Shown here: positions 1 through 12,300 of the stretch, piece after piece | How positions within the stretch are numbered: the first letter of the stretch is position 1 | Layout of the letters: the number at the start of each line of letters is the position of its first letter | Source: Luidia sarsii | Lineage: Eukaryota; Echinodermata; Asteroidea; Paxillosida; Luidiidae | NCBI GenBank assembly: GCA_949987565.1 | Contig: OX465113.1 | Coordinates: 4,984,547 to 5,048,546 of the forward strand | Length of the DNA stretch: 64,000 nucleotides | Direction: 5' to 3' | Position numbers and translations under genes: made by a program | Notes under the pieces: generated by a model | The model's database searches: none | What the model was told of the DNA's origin: nothing | The model's input: the letters and a program-made list of their open reading frames with translations, nothing else

Positions 1-105
1 ATTGGTTTATTGGTTCATTGGTTTATTGGTTCATTGGTTCATTGGTTCATTGGTTCATTGGTTCATTGGTTCATTGGTTCATTGGTCCATTGGTTCATTA
101 GCTCA
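1..105. repeat. minisatellite, about 10-bp unit (GGTTCATTGG)
   Basis: Tandem copies of a 10-bp unit, with a TTTATT variant in the first copies, run to about position 105. The array lies in the MUTYH intron upstream of the first exon in the window. The open frame across it is only a consequence of the repeat. Confidence 0.85.
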
Positions 106-252
106 TTTAATTAATTTTTCAAAACTTCAATTCATTTTGTTTCTTAATTTCTTCACTCCGTCGTATACCCAGTCATTCAGGTCTTGAGTTCTCCAAATCT
201 TTTGCCGAGTTTAGTTTTGCGACACCTTTTGTTGTGGATTCTCACACCACAG

Positions 253-961
253 GTGCTGCACATTTTCTCCCACATTGAGCAGACCTATTTGATTGAGACG
301 TTTACGGTGCCAGCGCGCCATGTTGTCGAGGGCGGCGACGTCGAGGTTGCTCGTCCCTACAAATGGCTGATCGCCGAGGACTTTCGCACTGCAGCCGTCT
401 CCACGGCGATGAAGAAGTGCTTCAGAGCCTTTGAGCAGTCCACACGCCCGGCAAAGGTACCAAAGAATCGGTGCGATAGACCGGTTGCGCAATGTCATCA
501 CGTAACTTATAGATGGTATTCAGGTGAGGTCTATGATACAAACTCCGGAATATTCTTCGAGAAAAAAAATCCTCGATCAAACAAACTAGTGCAACAATCA
601 CCATGTACTTAATACAACAGCGGCACCTTGATAAGGGGGCCACCATGTTTCGTGATTGTCGGGACCTATACAGAGCGCAATCGGTCATAATTATGGACGC
701 TTTGGCTGACCGAACACAGGGATGGTTGGGTGGTGTGTGGGCGAAGATATAGTGAAAGTCCTTGAGCACTATAAAGCATGTCTCCATTTCACTGTTGTTA
801 GACCGACTGTCCAGTTAAATTCCGTCGTTTCTTTTTTCTCTCTTTTTCTTCTTCAGGCAAACACCAAGAAAAAGAAGGTGGATTCGGGCAGTGGGCGGGA
901 TGGCAAGAGGCAACTGGCCTTGGAGGCATTCTTCAAGCCTGCTGCTAAGAAGCGGAGGTGA
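253..961 (+). CDS. MUTYH: MUTYH (adenine DNA glycosylase), C-terminal two exons, 5' partial
   Basis: MUTYH removes adenine mispaired with 8-oxoguanine in base excision repair, in the nucleus and mitochondria. Exons read here are 253-456 and 857-961, both in phase 0, joined by a GT-AG intron. The first encodes the end of the NUDIX-like C-terminal domain that recognises 8-oxoG: it starts VLHIFSHIEQTY and carries the hallmark AVSTAMKK. The second encodes a Lys-rich linker, then QLALEAFF, a canonical PCNA-interacting (PIP) box, and ends KPAAKKRR before TGA at 959-961. Mammalian MUTYH also has a C-terminal PIP-type box after the STAMKK segment, which supports orthology. The glycosylase domain and iron-sulfur cluster exons lie upstream of the window. 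The basic end could add nuclear targeting (inference). The family is quite sure; the exact donor at 456 is slightly less so. Confidence 0.88.
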
Positions 962-1162
962 ACTCGATGGGCCCCAAACCATCTGCCCTACCCTGCGAGG
1001 TTCGCCTGTATTGGTCCCCCCCCCACCACACACAATTATACAAAATGTCTTCTACACTGATCGTGATGTAATCCTCAGCAGTACTGTTTTATTTTTGTAT
1101 TCATAATGTAGTACTAAGTTTACTCTGACTGATTCAATTGTGACTCCGTCACGTCCGTTGGT

Positions 1163-1168
1163 AATAAA
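1163..1168 (+). terminator. polyadenylation signal AATAAA, MUTYH
   Basis: A perfect AATAAA lies about 200 bases after the MUTYH stop codon, with no other coding evidence between them. It is the first good candidate for the mRNA 3' end. Confidence 0.6.
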
Positions 1169-1384
1169 AAAGCAGTAACACTAACAAAAATTGATGGAGC
1201 GTCTCCCGATTTCTAATTAACATTAATTATGATAACATTAATGATGATTAATTGACTTTTTTTAATTGACTTGTTACGCTCGTGCACACCTATATTGTTC
1301 ATTGTTCACGATGTGGTTGCCAAGTTCGGGTTATGATGGACAATAATGCATAATGTAATCAAGATTTTAAGTAAAACTAACTGC

Positions 1385-1560
1385 TTGCTGACTAAAATGA
1401 CCTGCAATACATCAATCTCAAAAGTTAGAGGGCCTGACGTTTCGATCCTAGCAAGACCTTTCCCAATGGCAAAGCCTTTGGCTTTCAGAAAGGTCCTGCA
1501 ATAAGATCAAAATGTCAGGTCCTCCAACTTTTGATATTCAAGATTTTAAGTGTCAGATTT
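1385..1560. mobile_element. Penelope-like element terminal repeat, inverted pair
   Basis: Contains the family hallmark (CTAACTTTTGAGAT, GGCCTGACGTTTCGATCC, GCAGGACCTTTCTCAAAGGC) first in reverse and then in forward orientation, making an imperfect palindrome. The same segment flanks a GIY-YIG endonuclease remnant at 48.3-49.1 kb, which is why I assign it to a Penelope-like element. Confidence 0.6.
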
Positions 1561-1805
1561 GCTGGTCGAAGTGGTAGCGGTAGTTAATGGGAAGAAATGC
1601 ACGTTTTGTGGTAAGCGAAATGTTTTTTCAACATTAGCCTGTGGAAAGAGGGGTGTTTATCATGTCCACTTTTATGGTTTATTGCTACTGTCGGAATCTG
1701 TATCCAAATGCAAAGTCTAGTGCAATATTGTGATAAGTTTTAAACGGACATGTCCCTGGTCCCCTCCCCATCAGCCCTTCTGTAGTCCCATTTTCCCAGA
1801 CCGGG

Positions 1806-1956
1806 CGTCGATTTCACCAAACTCTTCGTAACTTACGACTAATTGCAAGATGGTGAGCGATGCACAGAAACCGTATACGGTGTGCCACCTTACGATGAGT
1901 TATCCGTCGTAAGTAGAGTTACGATGCACCGTATATGGCTTTGTGAAATCCACTCC
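1806..1956. mobile_element. MITE family D copy (about 150 bp)
   Basis: Bounded by GATTTCACCAAAC and GGCTTTGTGAAATC, with internal TTACGA/TCGTAA palindromes. Closely related copies lie at 15998-16143 and 60185-60292, and a looser one at 14590-14720. It is non-coding. Confidence 0.7.
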
Positions 1957-2082
1957 CGGACTCTTAACACGATGGCGCATGACACTTGCTGAGACCCCTC
2001 CTTGTACTCGCACTCAGTCTACTTGACAAAAGTTTGCCCTTATTATCTGTTCAGTTAAAAACATGTAAACAAAAGGCCTATG

Positions 2083-2088
2083 GTTTAT
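2083..2088 (-). terminator. polyadenylation signal AATAAA (minus strand)
   Basis: TTTATT on the plus strand is AATAAA on the minus strand, about 70 bases past the stop codon of the small secreted-protein gene. A second copy at 2143-2148 lies only about 10 bases after the stop. Confidence 0.5.
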
Positions 2089-2158
2089 TATCGTACACAA
2101 AATAACAGTGCACTACAAGATTTGTCGAGCTCGTGGCTGCATGCTTTATTCCCGTGAT

Positions 2159-2904
2159 TCATTCCGACCCGTGGAATGGCTGTCCCTTACTGTCTGGTCC
2201 TCTGGAGTTTGGAGCTTTCACTGCCTCTTGGCTTTCCTCTGGCGGTGCTCTGCTATCGGCTTCTGGGCGACTCTCCAAGATCGTCGATAGGCGCTCCTCA
2301 ATCAGCCGTGCGCCGTGCGCCGCTGACCCCTCGGCATCAGTCCCATCCTCCGCTCGCCGTTTCCTGCAATGACGAAAGCAAACCCACTGCTTTACTCTTG
2401 ACACACCGTTTTGTGAATTTCCACTCGGTGAATGAAAATCGAGTATCGGAGATTCAGTGATTGTTGACCAACACTCTTCTGTTTGGTATGCACGTTGAAA
2501 GAACACGATTTTCAACAGCTGCAAAAAAAGTAATGTATGTATATTGTATACGTATAGGCCTATGGGATTCACTATAGGCCCATACATTAGGTCTTGGTGT
2601 TATAGTTTAACAGGAGGGCGTTGTGAAAGGGGCATTGATAACACGTAAACTTGGGAGGTTGACACCAATGGAGGGAGCTTTGTGTCTCCGACTCGGGCCA
2701 ATAAAAACGGGCGTTGCCTACATCCCAAAGGGAGTGGTTGGCCAGCGTTGGGTGGGGGGGGGGATGCGCGTTGTCTTACCGGAATGGGCGTGGCGGGACG
2801 GGTCCCGAGGACGTCTGTCCCACGGTCGATCGACAGGCGCGGCCTGAGTTCATCGCCAGGCAACAGATATACAAGGCGAGGAGGAGGAGCCAGGCGGTTG
2901 CCAT
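2159..2904 (-). CDS. candidate small secreted protein or peptide-hormone-like precursor, 109 aa, two exons
   Basis: I do not recognise this gene. Exon 1 is 2904-2780 and exon 2 is 2363-2159, phase 2 to phase 2. The donor is CG|GTAAG and the acceptor has the pyrimidine-rich lead TTTGCTTTCGTCATTGCAG. The start ATG has a good context (ACCATGG). Residues 2-18 are a hydrophobic core (ATAWLLLLALYICCLAM), typical of a signal peptide, with likely cleavage near residue 23. Next comes a short Ser/Pro-rich segment ending VPPRPF, then RKRR at residues 42-45, a furin or dibasic-type site. The rest is acidic and disordered apart from one amphipathic stretch (LIEERLSTILES), ending FHGSE. Both exons are far richer in GC than their surroundings, and polyadenylation signals follow. 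It lies tail to tail with MUTYH. Alternatives are a small membrane protein or a chance pair of open segments. Splicing is inferred. Confidence 0.55.
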
Positions 2905-3924
2905 GGTGTTTTTCTTGTGTCGTATACCGCTCTGTGCCGTCGTGAAATGCCGACAACTGCTGCGTTCTGAGATACTCGACGTTGTACTCGAAGTAGGTTG
3001 ATGGTCGTTTGAAGATGATCAATTTGGAAGGCCGCGTTGTGGCATGCAGTAACGTGAAATTAATAATATTAGAACAAGGGCACTGACGGCCGATATCAGC
3101 CAAGGATGTTGAGCGTTGGTTACTCGCGTAGTGTAGTTGTTCATCCACACAATGGTTCGCGTCCTATAGCCTGGAGTAAACGCTGATGTGAACGAAAACG
3201 CACGGCCGTCAGCACCCGGCACCGTGATTGCAATGTCCGCGCTGAATTGATCATTAATGTGCGTCTGCTGAAAAAAACAAAATTCTCAACTTCCGTCTGC
3301 TGTGCTGACGGTGTGAATGAGGCCCGACATTCGGCTGCTAACCCGCCCAGCAGGATTGGCCGCGGCCGAAAAGCCGAGGGGAAGTGGCGGCACGTCCTTG
3401 GCGTAATGTGCACGTGGTCTCATAGGGAGGATTCGGGAAGTTTGAGCTGGGATTTTGTCGTCTGCTTGGATGAAAGCCAACGACTCTCCACATCCATATA
3501 TGTGTCTCAACAGGAAGCATTTCTACCAATTATAGCACATCGGGGATTTACCAAAAAAACAGAACGACGATGATAAAAAAAATAAAAAAAATGCAGTGTC
3601 TACACTGGAAGATGGAAATGGTTTTATTTTTAATTTGAAATAATACCCTGCCTGTAACTTTCCAACCAATGTAGGCATATCAATGCACCCCTTCAGTTTT
3701 TCCTGTTCGAATATTATAAGCATTTTGCTCGGCTTTTATGGGACGCTCAATTTTTATTTTTTTCAATTTTGAAACGGCTTCAAGGTTGCTTCGCCCCCAA
3801 ACCATTCGTCATTCAAAATGCATATCGTTTCCTGGTTTGTTACTTTGTATGCGTGTATTATTCTTTGTTATTTTTTTCGTTTAAATCTATTGATTTATTG
3901 GTTTTGAAAAATGGTAAAGTAAAC

Positions 3925-4012
3925 ATTGGCTGGACCGGGATTTGAACCCAAGACCCCTGGTTTTGCGCACCAGCGCTCTTACCATCTAAACTTTCCAGCA
4001 GATGGTTAGTAC
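3925..4012 (-). mobile_element. tRNA-derived SINE type 1 copy
   Basis: On the minus strand it reads CTGGAAAGTTTAGATGGTAA, then GAGCGCTGG, then GGGTTCAAATCCCGG: degenerate pol III A and B boxes in tRNA order. The same arrangement recurs at 10198-10275, 39560-39650 and 52765-52885. It is not a functional tRNA, because the arms do not pair. Confidence 0.6.
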
Positions 4013-5243
4013 ATGTAGTTGGTTTGTTACTTGTATAGTCATTCACTCTGAGTCGTCCATCGATTTATACACATTCATTCATTTTGTTAAAGGCAGGCTG
4101 AAGCCTAAATATCTAATATTCCATTTTAATCTATAAATACACCGACTTATATATATTACTGTGAAATAAAACCATAAAGAATAATAAATGTTCATCATTT
4201 GTGTGTTTATTTGCCCCCCCCAAAAAAAAAAAAAAATTAAAAAAAAAACAATAAAAAATGACCGGCAGTTTCGGTTGTAGTTCAAATTCCGTGATCTAAA
4301 CAGAGGCACAGGAAAAAGGTCTCGCGAAGTGACGTCTTGGCACCAGACGAATGAACAGGGCCGCAGCACCGCGTAAATCTCTGTGCGCTCACGTCGTGTA
4401 CACATGTGTACTGTATGTGCGACACGCACAGTGGGTGCCGCGTACATTGCACGGACGACACAAAAAGTGGTCGTACACATCCGCGCGACACGAATCGCGG
4501 CAAATAAGCCTATGGACCCATACTCGACTATGTGAGGTAAAACATGAATAATCCACCAGGAGATGAAAACCACCATTTTACAGAATTAAAGGTTATACTA
4601 CTAGACCGGTCTCGGAGCCCCGTTCCGCTTACGTTACGAATACGAGTTCAGCCCGTATATACATGTACATGCCGTATCAGCCCAGCATAGGCTGGTCTGA
4701 CGAGTAACGTTAACGTAACGTTAACGAGTAACGATTGAACAAAAATCAAACTTAACCTGCTTTTTTTTTGCGTTTGGCGATCGGTTAGAAACAAGTGAAG
4801 ACTCGCACCATCCTTGGTAGTTTTGCTACACGCAGCAGCAACACACCTCGTTAGTATGAGCCAAAAACTGTAGTTTTGGGCGTACTTTTGCACACAAACA
4901 TAATGGCTTCTTGCACGTTACGCAATGCATCAAGGCAAACATGTGCCTCGATTCACGTCATACCCCTTACGAAGATTTATGCTAATTAGGGTAAAATTCC
5001 ACCGGCGGGGCTGCATGCCTGTCACTACATTGTAAACCCATTTTTCTTGTACTTGTCAAAGAAATCAACCATCGAATCTTACAAAATATCATGAACTATT
5101 TCATACTGTATTGGTTTATACAAGTCATGAATAATGCGAACTTAATCCCTTTTCAGCCTGCCTTTAAAAAAAGTTGGTTGGTTTCTTTGATGTATTTACT
5201 GTATGTATTCATTCACACACAAGTAGTTTGTAGACGATTGTGC

Positions 5244-5618
5244 TTAAAGCCCCTACACAACATTGGTCGAGGTCAAAGAATAGCATCCATACGTTGTCTG
5301 ATCCAACATTATGCATGAAATAGCACGCCTGTGGAAATTTCAGCTCAATCCACCATCCGAGTCTCGAGAAAATCGTGAAAACCACTTCATTTGTTTCGCG
5401 AAAATGCAACATTCAACGCCGTACTGTTCCGAAATAGTTTAGATCTAGGTGAGACGTAAACGATTTCTTTTACTCTTTTCTCCCAAAATACAACATTTTA
5501 GGCAGAAATATTTCAGTGCAAGGTTTCTTCTATAACCATCTTTAAACTGTGCAAGTTTCATGTAAATCTGTAAATATTTCTGTTTTTCGATCTTACCAAT
5601 GTTGTGTAGGGGCTTTAA
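5244..5618. mobile_element. MITE family C, TTAA-flanked, reference copy
   Basis: A 367-bp non-coding element with perfect terminal inverted repeats AGCCCCTACACAACATTGG, flanked on both sides by TTAA (5244-5247 and 5615-5618). TTAA target duplication is the signature of piggyBac-type transposition, so this looks like a non-autonomous piggyBac derivative. Other copies are at 20309-20448, 36396-36762 and 42354-42716. Confidence 0.8.
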
Positions 5619-6064
5619 CGTCCGTGTGAACCTGATACTTACCCAACGCCAGGAAAGTTTTCAGACCTTATCAATTCACACTACTGTGCATGCCTTTTAC
5701 ATTGGTCGATAAGTACACGGGTCCATGCAGCCCGCGTAAACTGGGTCAAATTTCGGCGCGCGTCAATCAGTGCCGCGAGTTTACCACGCCGATCTAAACA
5801 GTCTATTTATGTGTTCCGTAATCAGGGATAGGACGGCACCTGTTGACCGTGAATATCGGAAGCTATATTACTGAACAGCGGTCATTGCGCTTGTGTTCTT
5901 CAGGACAGTCACTAATTGCTTGTTCATCGGGCTTTCAAATACCTTGCTAGTAATGGCAAGACGGCTTAGGGGCCAACAGTTCGAAAGACCGGGCTTCCAG
6001 CCAAGCCTTTGTGTACTGGAACAACAGATAGGATGTACACCGTTTTCCAACTAAGTTAATACAA

Positions 6065-6235
6065 CAACTGCTGCAAACTGCTCACTGACTAAAATGACCT
6101 GCGATACATAAATCTAAAAAATTAGAGGGCCCGACCTTTCGATCCTAGCAGGACCTTTCTCAAAGGCAAAGTGAGAGAAAGGTCCTGCTAGGATCGAAAC
6201 GTCAGGCCCTCTATTTTTTGACATTTTCCAATTAG
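6065..6235. mobile_element. Penelope-like terminal repeat, palindromic pair
   Basis: Two copies of the roughly 50-bp GATCGAAACGTCAGGCCCTC segment face each other around AAAGGCAAAGTGAGAG. This is the cleanest head-to-head pair of the family in the window. Confidence 0.65.
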
Positions 6236-6986
6236 ATAGGTACACCGAGTGTTTTAGGCAAACGTTATATATACACTGTCTTTGGTGAGAATAGAGGAAC
6301 GTCCAGATGAACACATCTTCAATACAATAATAAATTGCAGGGATTCGGTCAGGTCCTGAGACTTATAGAGGTGTCCAAAAGATTGATGATTGATGACGTC
6401 GGAGCCAGACCATGGTCAGACATACATGTCTGGCCTAAACGCGATCTGAATGTCTGAATCAGACGCGCTGTCTGAAAAAAATAAATAATAATAATAATCC
6501 AATTGTGACGGCGTACTTTCGCTGTCGTACCTTTTACAAACACTACTTGAACGGGGCTCGCGCTGTGGCCCTGAAGTCAGGTCAGCTGGCACAATGCCAT
6601 AAGTTCTTCGACTGTGGAAAATCTCGCAGCCTGTAGCTGTGTCCGCTACATCATTTTCGTTTCATTGTTCGAGTCCCAAATACCACCCTCCCTCCCTCTC
6701 TCCCCAGGCGTATTGCCCGGGTCTATGGTTAAGCTATTTCGCTTTTCAATTGGCGTTGTAGAAAACAATTATTTGGGAGAAAGTGACGTCGTGCTTTTAA
6801 AAGTGGCCAACCGGATGCGAGTGGGGAGGAGGAGGAGGAGGGGGGGGGGAGGTTGTTGCTTGGAGAAGTCGGCCGTGAACGAACTGACCAGAAATAATTC
6901 ATCATCCAGAGACATCCAGGGCAGCCAGCCACTGGATCTGGAGCGACATCACAGCCTGGACGCCATGCGGGCTGATCTATACCAGG

Positions 6987-7227
6987 GGCCAATTTCATAG
7001 AGCCGCTTAGGCGTGAAAATCTGCTAAGCAGGAAAAGTCTTCCTCGTGTAAGCAGGATTACAAACTGCACCGCGATGCGATGCCAATTGGTTTTGACTTG
7101 CATTCCACTCTTCTTTACTTAGCAGGAAACAAAAAGTGAAGTTTGGGTAGGCAAGGGGATCCTGTGGCCCATGAGTTTTTGCGCTTAAGCATATTTTGAG
7201 GCTTAAGCGGCGCTATGAAATTGGCCA
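6987..7227. mobile_element. fold-back MITE with GGCCAATTTCATAG ends
   Basis: The left end GGCCAATTTCATAGAGCCGC is mirrored by GCGGCGCTATGAAATTGGCC at the right end. Related end fragments occur at 22495, 32160, 36374, 32400 and 60006, so it is a dispersed family. No coding capacity. Confidence 0.7.
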
Positions 7228-8555
7228 CAGGAGACTGACCACCACGCCTCTCGTAAGCTCGGTGTCGAGGCAGGATCAGAGGCCTGCTTCATTGAGCACC
7301 CCGAGGGCAACCATTCTCCCCCAAAAAAAGAAAACCCAGACTCTTTTGACTCCTATGAACAATAACACGAGCTTCTTGAATGGAAAACATATGGGGCATG
7401 AACTTCAATCCAGGCCCTATAGTATAAATTTGTCCAACGTATATACCCAGCGCATTATGACCTGCGTGTGCCGATGGCGGTCGAATCAGGGTAACGGTCA
7501 AACGGAAACAACAACTCACGTACAACTCCCGGCGGGTCATATCATCACCCCACTCCTGTTTTCGTTTAGATGCGAACAGCAAGTATTTTCTAAACCCGTC
7601 TAAAAAAAATGGTTCGGGGATCGAACAAAGGGGATGCAATGCTTAATAAACTTCTTTCTTTTTATTAAAAGAGGGGTTCTTTTACCCCAAACAACTCGGT
7701 TGCTATATCCAATTATATCACTGGGAGGGAGGGAGGCAGACAAGACGTGCTATAGAGCCCTTGTCATTGACCTTAGTAGAAGTCTTGCTGGGATGAGAAC
7801 GTGAAGTCATTCGTGCGGGTCGAGCAGTTGCGACAAGGTCTTTCCGCTCTATAAAAGGCTGTAAGACAATGTCCCGCTAAGATCGGGCCGTCGGGCCCTC
7901 GTTCACTTGTTTCTTATTTACATAAATCCCGCTCATTCAAATCAGTAAGCAGTTGGCTCCAATTTGCGTTGCTTTTGAAAAAGTTGATGTTTTGAAGTAC
8001 AGGTCTAGCTGCATGATTGTGTTCCCCGGCCGGATGTTGGCGAGGTTCCGACCAACCGTGCCGGGAACTTGCAAAGTTCTGACCGTGGAAAGTTGATCAA
8101 TGGCAGTCAGTATAACCCTGGTTTTGTAACCCTTATTTCAGTAGACGAACAAAGCAAGGGAAATCATATATCTAGTTTGGAGGCACCGAACTCTAGTCAC
8201 CATGTCGACATGCAGTGGCTCATTGGTGCGTTGAGATGACGGGGGTCATGACGTGCACCGCATCATTTTGAGAACTGCATGCCTAACTGTAAAGTCGGTT
8301 CTTGCAAACTCTTCACAGTGTATGGGCTGTTCGGGTATCATCCCCTGCTAGGCTTATTATTAACTAAGCGAGGCCTAATCGGAAACAGGCGAGGGGCTGG
8401 TGGGGGGCAAGCATCACCGAGCAAAGTCTTGGGATCCATGCCAGTTAAACTTGAAGCATGCATTGGGGACTCGGGGGAAGGTTAGAGGTCAGAACTGCTG
8501 GGTTGATAAACATCCACATCTCGCTTTCGAGGGGAGTAGCGAGAGAGATAGGCCT

Positions 8556-9256
8556 ATGACACGGACGTCGAGCAAGGGGTTTGTCGAGACCGACACAGAC
8601 CACTCTTCTGAAGCAGACCGTCAACGCCGGCGGCTATCGAGCACCATGCGGACATCTTGGGCAAGCTGGGATGTGGCGGTCGTTGTTGCGGTTTTCATGG
8701 AGATGCTCCTGTCTTGCGGCCCTGTGTACAATTACAACATCTTCTTCGTCCATCTGCAGAAGGAATTCGGGACGACTGCCATGGCCACTGGTAAGCGAGC
8801 TATGCCGCTAACGATGTTGACGTCGAAATGTTTAGAATGTTAAAAATGTTTACTTGCGCTCCAGCATGAACAGCCAAGAAAGCCATCTGTCCCTCCCCAC
8901 TCTCTAAACCCCTCTCTCTCCCTCTCTCCCTCTCTCTCCCTCTCCCTCTCGCCCTCTCTCTTCCTCTCTTTATCTCTCTATCACTCTCGCCCTCTCTTTC
9001 GCTCTCTCTCTCTCCCTCTCTCGCTCTCTCTCTCCCTCTCTCTTTCTCTCTCTATCTCTCTCTCTGAGGCTCCCTCTCTGTCTCTCTCTCCCAGACTCTC
9101 CCTCTCCCCTCTCTCTCTCTCCCTATCTCCCTCTCTCTCCCTCTCACTCTCTCCCTCTCTCTCCCTCCCCTCTCTCTGTCTCTCTCCCTCTCTGTCTCTC
9201 TCTCACCCAGGCTCTCCCTCTCTCCTCTCTCTCTCCCTATCTCCCTCTTTCTCTCA

Positions 9257-9316
<60 letters not shown>

Positions 9317-12300
9317 TCCCCTCTCTCTCCCCCTTCCCCTCTCTCTCTCCCTCTCTCTCTGTCTCTCCCTCCCCCTCTCTGTCTCTCTCCCTCTCTCTCT
9401 CTCTCTCCCTCTCTCTCTCTCTCTCCTCTCTCTATCTCTCTCTCTAATGTTGTTGCTAGAGTAGAGGTATGCTTGTTAACGTGAAGACAAAAATGCAAAT
9501 CTCTGAGATTTTTGAAGGCCCGACGTTTCTATCCTATAGCAGGAACTTTCTCAAAGGCCTTTAAGAAAGGTCCTATCGGGATCTAAACTTGAGGCCCTCT
9601 CAAAAATTTATATTCGTGTATCTATCTATTCCATTTGCCGGAATGCTCAAAAGTATACCGAACTAGATCGCTCCGGGTTATCCAAAACAGCCTTTACATT
9701 ATATAGATGGACTCCTCGCACTATTTAGATTGCATTATATAATACAAACATTGAATGACAACGCTTTACACTTCATTTTTTTTAATGCATCACAAAAATA
9801 CAGAAAACGATTGGGTTGGTTGAAAAGAGGCAAAGTGTTTGAGTTTTTGGAATAAAAAAAATATAAAAGTGTGGAACGAAAATTTGCCCGGCTACTGTAT
9901 GTGTGGTTTTTAATTATGAGGAGGGAAACAGAGGCCCCTGATGACTGTAAAGATGGTCATGTCAAGAGTTGATGAAAAGGCTCAGCTGAATTCTCGTGGT
10001 AAAGGTCTCAAACTTTAACGAGAAGGGAATAAGATAGGTCTTGGAAACATAGACGAATATTTGACAAAGTAAGTGCCGGTATACTGTTGCGTGAAGAGCA
10101 GGGAGCTAGTTTTCCTGGAATATTATGGTCTGTGGGAGAAAGTGGACGTGATGATAGAGGTATTTGATTGGACAGAACTTTGGAATATGGCAAAGATTTA
10201 ACTAGATCGGGATTTGAACCCTACTCCTTATGGTTTAACGTGCTAGTGCTCTTACCACCTGAGCTGTCCAGCGCATAGATAATTATGGTGGCTTTCCCAA
10301 AATAATACTTGCATGTCTAATAGGCCTAAAACTTGTCTTTGCCGAGTCGGTGTGCCAGTCAGAAGCATGTTAACTGCCGTATATCTCCAGGGACCACGCC
10401 CCGTTTTCTTTCAGATGCAAACTGCCAATCGCTGTAAATCTTATTACAGCAGTTCGGCCATAGCACAAAGTAGATGCAGCTTTCTCAATTTCAATCAAAC
10501 ATTTCATAAATTGGAAGCTTTTCCTTGAGCGGTAAGAGCGTTGGCGCGTTAAACCAGAGGTTTTTCTTTGCCATTTCTTGTCTTCGCCAAAATCATTCAA
10601 AAGTTCCCAGTCAGTGTTTTCACTTACGCCACCCGTTCATATGCAATCTGTGTATACAGAAACGGGGCGAGCTGGCAAAACTAGTCAAAATGCTCCCATT
10701 ATAATGCTATATCGTACCACAAAGTCTACGACACTATAACTGCAAGCGACTGGACTTGTGTATAGTTGTTTTCAGAGAAATCGCCCCGTTCTTTTCACCA
10801 CTAAAAAACAATTAAAATACCATTATCGGACAAGTACACGACGTCCTTGGGAACGCTGACACCCCCACTATTCTCCCAATCCATTCTATGCGATGTATGC
10901 AATGTAGGCCTATTGAGAAAGCGGGCGAACGATCAAACTGATCAAGATTGCTCCCGCTCGATCATTACCACTACCAGGACGTATCACGCCATACACTTCC
11001 ATGCTATACCTTGCACGCTATACCGTGGCTTTGCTTATTCGCATACAAGAGAGTCCAGGATTTACTCCAGAGGTGTTTTTAATCCATCCAGGGACACGCG
11101 AGGTCCATTTCTCCAAAGGGCCTCTCGACCAATCAGAAGGCCGGATTAACCCCCATGTGACCCTCATTAGCATAAAAAGTGGAACTGGAATATTCCATGT
11201 GGCGTGGGGTGTACGTAAATCTGTGAGGGGCTATTGTTAAAAAGAAATACCCAAAAGAGCATAATACCCTTGCACGTAGGCCAATAGAATAATCATACAT
11301 AGTTTATTTTATGAATAGATATTACACGGTACGGTATGTCCTGTCCTGTCCTGTCCTGTCCTGTCGTTGCCAGCCCTGTCTCATGCATGTTATTTCGTGT
11401 TAAACCTTAAGTTATTAACTCAAATATTATGTACTTACTTCCCAACAATATTCAATGGTAATTTTATATAATTTTCAACAATGTATAAGTACACAATCCA
11501 AGGGGGTCTCCGCCTTACAAGCTCTGCTTCTTGGAGACCTCCTCCACTTACTGCAAACCCGTTATAAAATTATAATATTCTAGTATTGAACTTTATTTAC
11601 CGTGTAAGTGGAAATAAAATGAACTGAACTGAACTGAACTGAAATGAAGGTAGGTAACCTAAAATAATGTTTAATGTGTAATGGGGTGTATTTTCTTTGT
11701 AATGTATATCGGGTACAATTCATTAGATATGATTTAAAAATTGTACGTTCCCACAGGATAATCTCCGTATACCCATCTATTGCATGCACAACAGGGTCGA
11801 TCTGCATAATTTATTATTGCATTTGCACTCGCACATAATTATTGTTTTTACTTCATCTCGAATAATCCTATAAAGTGCCAATCGTAATCTAACCGGATGG
11901 AATTCAATCACCATTGCATGGCTGTAAAAAGACATGACTAGAAATAATTGCAAGAGAACATTTAGAGAGTTTGTCAGTTCAAGTGACAAATATAATCGTT
12001 CATTGGTATTCCATCTAACATATCTTTTGTTTTGCCTGAGAGGTCTTCCATCGACCATGTTGCATAATTAATGTCTGGGAAACGTGTGACGGATAAGGGG
12101 CTGACAAAGTAGGGGTAGGAGTTGGAGGGATGGGTTTTGCCTACAATGCGGTTAGCTATAGTTTGGGTTAGCTGCCAGCAATTCTACTATGGAATCTGTC
12201 ACGAAATCGGCCTCACTTATGGCATTCTAACTTGTTCGCAGGAACATCGGAGTGGGTTCCTCTACTACAAGAATTATGTAAAAATGATCGATTGACAAAA

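Larger units (their letters stand above)
2910..8555. other. intergenic interval, mostly repeats
   Basis: I see no convincing exon here. 2910-3500 is GC-rich and may be the promoter side of the small secreted-protein gene. 3560-4300 is AT-rich and holds a SINE. 4380-4500 has CGTACAC-type words. 5244-7230 holds three transposon-derived segments listed separately. 6825-6850 is a G-rich GGAGGA run. Open frames in this interval lack family resemblance and supporting splice signals. Confidence 0.6.

Noticed and set aside
2133..2372. Plus-strand frames opposite the small secreted-protein exon
   Set aside because: They lack splice support, a polyadenylation signal in the right direction, and phase continuity; the minus-strand reading has all three.
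2600..3148. 182-residue continuous minus-strand frame
   Set aside because: Overlaps exon 1 of the secreted-protein candidate in another frame; no initiator context or recognisable domain.
8400..8555. Upstream in-frame Met extending the transporter by 52 residues
   Set aside because: The extension is low in transporter-like character; the Met at 8556 or even 8646 is nearer the first conserved helix. It cannot be excluded without cDNA.
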